This document shows, piece after piece, positions 5,952 to 7,903 of a stretch of 7,903 nt of DNA. A model generated the notes under the pieces. It searched no databases. It was given only the letters and a program-made list of their open reading frames with translations, and was not told the DNA's origin. Source of the stretch: Lachnoclostridium sp. UBA739 (lineage in GTDB: Bacteria > Bacillota_A > Clostridia > Lachnospirales > Lachnospiraceae); NCBI GenBank assembly GCA_002297865.1, contig DBKX01000021.1, positions 1 through 7,903 of the forward strand, in the 5' to 3' direction. The first letter of the stretch is position 1, and each line of letters opens with the position of its first letter. The position numbers and the translations under genes are program-made.

Positions 5952-6965
5952 ATGAGAATTATAGGAGAGGCTTTACCAAACATACCATGGCAGGAGAAAC
6001 CAGAGGGACTAAAAAATGCACCTGTATGGAGATATAATGAAAATCCAATTATTAATAGAAATCCAGTTGAGAATGTTGCACGTATTTTTAATAGCGCTGT
6101 TATGCCTTATGAGGGAAAATTTATTGGGGTATTCCGTGGTGAGCAGGTAAATGGAATTCCACATATTTATCTCGGATACAGTGAGGATGCAATTCACTGG
6201 GATATTGAAAAAGAAAAAATTCACTTTGTAGATGAGAACGGAAATGACTTTATGCCAAAGTCAGCGTATGATCCTCGTCTGGTTAAGGTGGAAGATACTT
6301 ATTATATCATGTGGTGTACAGACTTTTATGGAGCAGCAATTGGGCTTGCTAAGACAACAGATTTTAAGACATTTACAAGATTAGAAAATCCATTTATACC
6401 GTTTAACCGTAATGCTGTTCTATTTCCAAGAAAAATTAATGGCAACTTCGTAATGCTTTCTAGACCTAGTGATAGTGGACATACACCATTTGGAGATATT
6501 TTCTTAAGTGAAAGTCCTGATATGACTTATTGGGGAAAACATAGACATGTCATGAGCAAGGGTTCAGAATGGTGGGAGTGTGTGAAAATTGGTGGAGGAG
6601 CTGCTCCAATTGAAACAGATGAGGGCTGGCTGATGTTCTATCACGGAGTAAGTGGAACTTGTAATGGTCTTGTATATAGCATTGGAGGTGCCATATTAGA
6701 TATTGATAATCCTTCAATTGTAAAATACCGTTGTGAAAATTTCTTGCTCACACCAGAGGAGTGGTATGAAGAACGTGGATTCGTACCAAATGTTTGCTTC
6801 CCATGTGCTACATTACAAGATGCCGATACGGGTAGAATTGCAATTTACTATGGTGCAGCAGATAGCTATGTTGGATTAGCATTTACACAGTTAGAAGATG
6901 TTGTTGAATACATTAAAGAACATAGTGTGCTAACAGAAGCAGATAAGGAGATTGGAATTCGATAA
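5952..6965 (+). CDS. GH130 beta-mannoside phosphorylase, probably beta-1,4-mannooligosaccharide phosphorylase
   Basis: This 337-residue protein is a full-length GH130 five-bladed propeller, and without a signal peptide it should be cytoplasmic. The family uses inorganic phosphate to release alpha-mannose 1-phosphate from the non-reducing end of beta-mannosides. Visible family features are NSAVMPYEGKFIGVFR (47-62), the YDPR motif with the proposed general acid D107, RNAVLFPRKI (153-162), RPSDSGHTPFGDIFLSESPD (171-190), K212, YHG with H231, and GAAD with D304. Basic residues R153, R171, K212 and H231 are where phosphate-binding residues are expected. Length and the NIPWQEKPEG...VWRYNENPI opening resemble the GH130_2 group and Thermotoga TM1225 more than the longer (about 390 residue) mannosylglucose phosphorylases. 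A beta-1,2-mannoside specificity seen in other GH130 members is not excluded. AAAGGAAG with a 9-base spacer supports the ATG. It lies between permease and epimerase genes in one operon. Confidence 0.93.
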   Translation: MRIIGEALPNIPWQEKPEGLKNAPVWRYNENPIINRNPVENVARIFNSAVMPYEGKFIGVFRGEQVNGIPHIYLGYSEDAIHWDIEKEKIHFVDENGNDFMPKSAYDPRLVKVEDTYYIMWCTDFYGAAIGLAKTTDFKTFTRLENPFIPFNRNAVLFPRKINGNFVMLSRPSDSGHTPFGDIFLSESPDMTYWGKHRHVMSKGSEWWECVKIGGGAAPIETDEGWLMFYHGVSGTCNGLVYSIGGAILDIDNPSIVKYRCENFLLTPEEWYEERGFVPNVCFPCATLQDADTGRIAIYYGAADSYVGLAFTQLEDVVEYIKEHSVLTEADKEIGIR

Positions 6966-6985
6966 ATAAGATTGGGAGTGGTAAT

Positions 6986-7903
6986 TTGCTTAAGGATGAA
7001 GTTAAAACACATTTGGAACAGGTAATTATTCCGTTCTGGTCTAAGTTAAAGGATGAAGAAAATGGTGGGTTCTACGGACTAGTGGATTCCAATTTACAAG
7101 TGTATAAGAGGTTTACAAAGGGTGTTATTTTGCATAGCAGAATTTTATGGTTCTTTTCTAATGCTTACTTAACTTTGGGTGATAAAACTTGTTTGGAAAA
7201 TGCAACGCATGCATACCAGTTTATAAAAGATTATTGTATAGATAGAGAAAATGGTGGCGTATATTGGGCAATGCGTTATGATGGCGAAGTAGAGGATAGT
7301 ACAAAACATACATATAATATTGCTTTTTCAATTTATGCATTATCTACTTATTACGATGCATCAAAGGATAAGGAAGCAATCAAATTAGCGACTGGTTTAT
7401 ACGAGGTAATTGAGTCTAAGTGTCGAGATAAAGTTGGATATTTAGAGGCTTTCACCAAAGACTTTAAGCCAGAAAGCAATGAAAAGCTATCGGAAAATGG
7501 CATAGTGGCCAAGAAAACAATGAACACCTTACTTCATGTATTTGAGGCATATACAGAATTTTACCGTGTAACCAAAAGACAAGATGTAAAGGAAAAGTTA
7601 TGCTGGATATTAGACCAGTTTGCAGATAAGGTGTATAATAAGGAATTACATAGGCAGGAAGTTTTTTTTGATGAAAATATGAACACAATGATTGACTTAC
7701 TTTCCTATGGACATGATATAGAGACTTCATGGCTGATTGATAGGGGCTGTGAAATTATTGGAGACCAAACCTATATTGATAAAATGACACCAATTACAAA
7801 GGCATTAACAAGGAACATTTATGAACTGGCATACCATAAACATTCGTTATGGAATGAATGTGAAAATGGTGTTCCAGATAAAACGAGAGTATGGTGGGTA
7901 CAG
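6986..7903 (+). CDS. Cellobiose 2-epimerase, AGE family (C-terminus beyond the window)
   Basis: The frame runs open to the last base, giving 306 residues; about 80-100 C-terminal residues are missing. The family epimerises the reducing-end glucose or mannose of beta-1,4 disaccharides, including mannobiose to 4-O-beta-mannosylglucose, in the cytoplasm on an (alpha/alpha)6 barrel. Residues R52, H184, H243, E246, W249, W303 and W304 are present; R52, H243, E246, W249 and W304 are at the very numbers reported as essential in Ruminococcus albus cellobiose 2-epimerase, as I recall them. The remaining essential residues (E308 and H374 there) fall outside. The start is TTG: GGGAG (6974-6978) precedes it by 7 bases, and no ATG or GTG lies in frame nearby. 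It follows the GH130 stop by 20 bases. N-acylglucosamine 2-epimerase is the related alternative, but the residue set and GH130 neighbour favour cellobiose 2-epimerase. Confidence 0.92.
   Translation, partial: MLKDEVKTHLEQVIIPFWSKLKDEENGGFYGLVDSNLQVYKRFTKGVILHSRILWFFSNAYLTLGDKTCLENATHAYQFIKDYCIDRENGGVYWAMRYDGEVEDSTKHTYNIAFSIYALSTYYDASKDKEAIKLATGLYEVIESKCRDKVGYLEAFTKDFKPESNEKLSENGIVAKKTMNTLLHVFEAYTEFYRVTKRQDVKEKLCWILDQFADKVYNKELHRQEVFFDENMNTMIDLLSYGHDIETSWLIDRGCEIIGDQTYIDKMTPITKALTRNIYELAYHKHSLWNECENGVPDKTRVWWVQ

Noticed and set aside
6009..6224. Open frame on the - strand inside the GH130 gene
   Set aside because: Shadow of conserved GH130 sequence, no supporting ribosome binding site or motif.
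7464..7730. Open frame of 88 codons on the - strand inside the epimerase gene
   Set aside because: The + strand frame carries the catalytic residues H184, H243, E246 and W249 across this stretch, so the - strand frame is a shadow.

Overview
The window looks like part of a beta-mannan (galactomannan/glucomannan) utilisation locus from a low-GC Gram-positive anaerobe, most like a gut or soil Lachnospiraceae/Clostridium. Supporting signs are the AT-rich composition with AT-ending codons, strong AGGAGG-type ribosome binding sites, GTG and TTG starts, a lipobox-bearing binding protein, a sugar ABC importer without its own ATPase, and very close agreement with the R. albus type of cellobiose 2-epimerase. 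The species cannot be named from this sequence alone.

Layout: (1) 2-454, the last 150 residues of a GH36 alpha-galactosidase on the + strand. (2) 451-1365 on the - strand, an AraC-family regulator whose stop codon overlaps the alpha-galactosidase stop in a shared TTAA. (3) 1366-1480, a divergent promoter region with a good sigma-A promoter for the AraC gene. (4) 1481-2488, a LacI-family regulator. (5) 2489-2645, an AT-rich control region with a perfect TATAAT, no recognisable -35, an inverted repeat where the -35 should be, and a pair of direct repeats just upstream. (6) 2646-7903, a + strand operon: lipoprotein sugar-binding protein, a strong hairpin, two MalF/MalG-type permeases, a GH130 phosphorylase, and a cellobiose 2-epimerase cut off by the window end.

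Inferred joint function: the binding protein and two permeases import short manno-oligosaccharides, energised by a shared ATPase encoded elsewhere. The GH36 enzyme removes alpha-galactosyl branches. The GH130 enzyme phosphorolyses beta-mannosidic bonds to mannose 1-phosphate, and the epimerase turns a reducing-end mannose into glucose (mannobiose to mannosylglucose), feeding a mannosylglucose phosphorylase that would be expected outside the window. The AraC and LacI proteins probably give local substrate-dependent control.

The enzymes and architecture are a known type of system; I see no convincing wholly new system. The points most worth a second look are regulatory: the LacI protein with an unusual hinge, the two-element control region before the binding protein gene, the hairpin between binding protein and permeases, and the stop-codon overlap of the convergent genes. 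No rRNA, tRNA, CRISPR array, insertion sequence, phage element or recognisable riboswitch was found, and no gene-free stretch exceeds about 160 bases.
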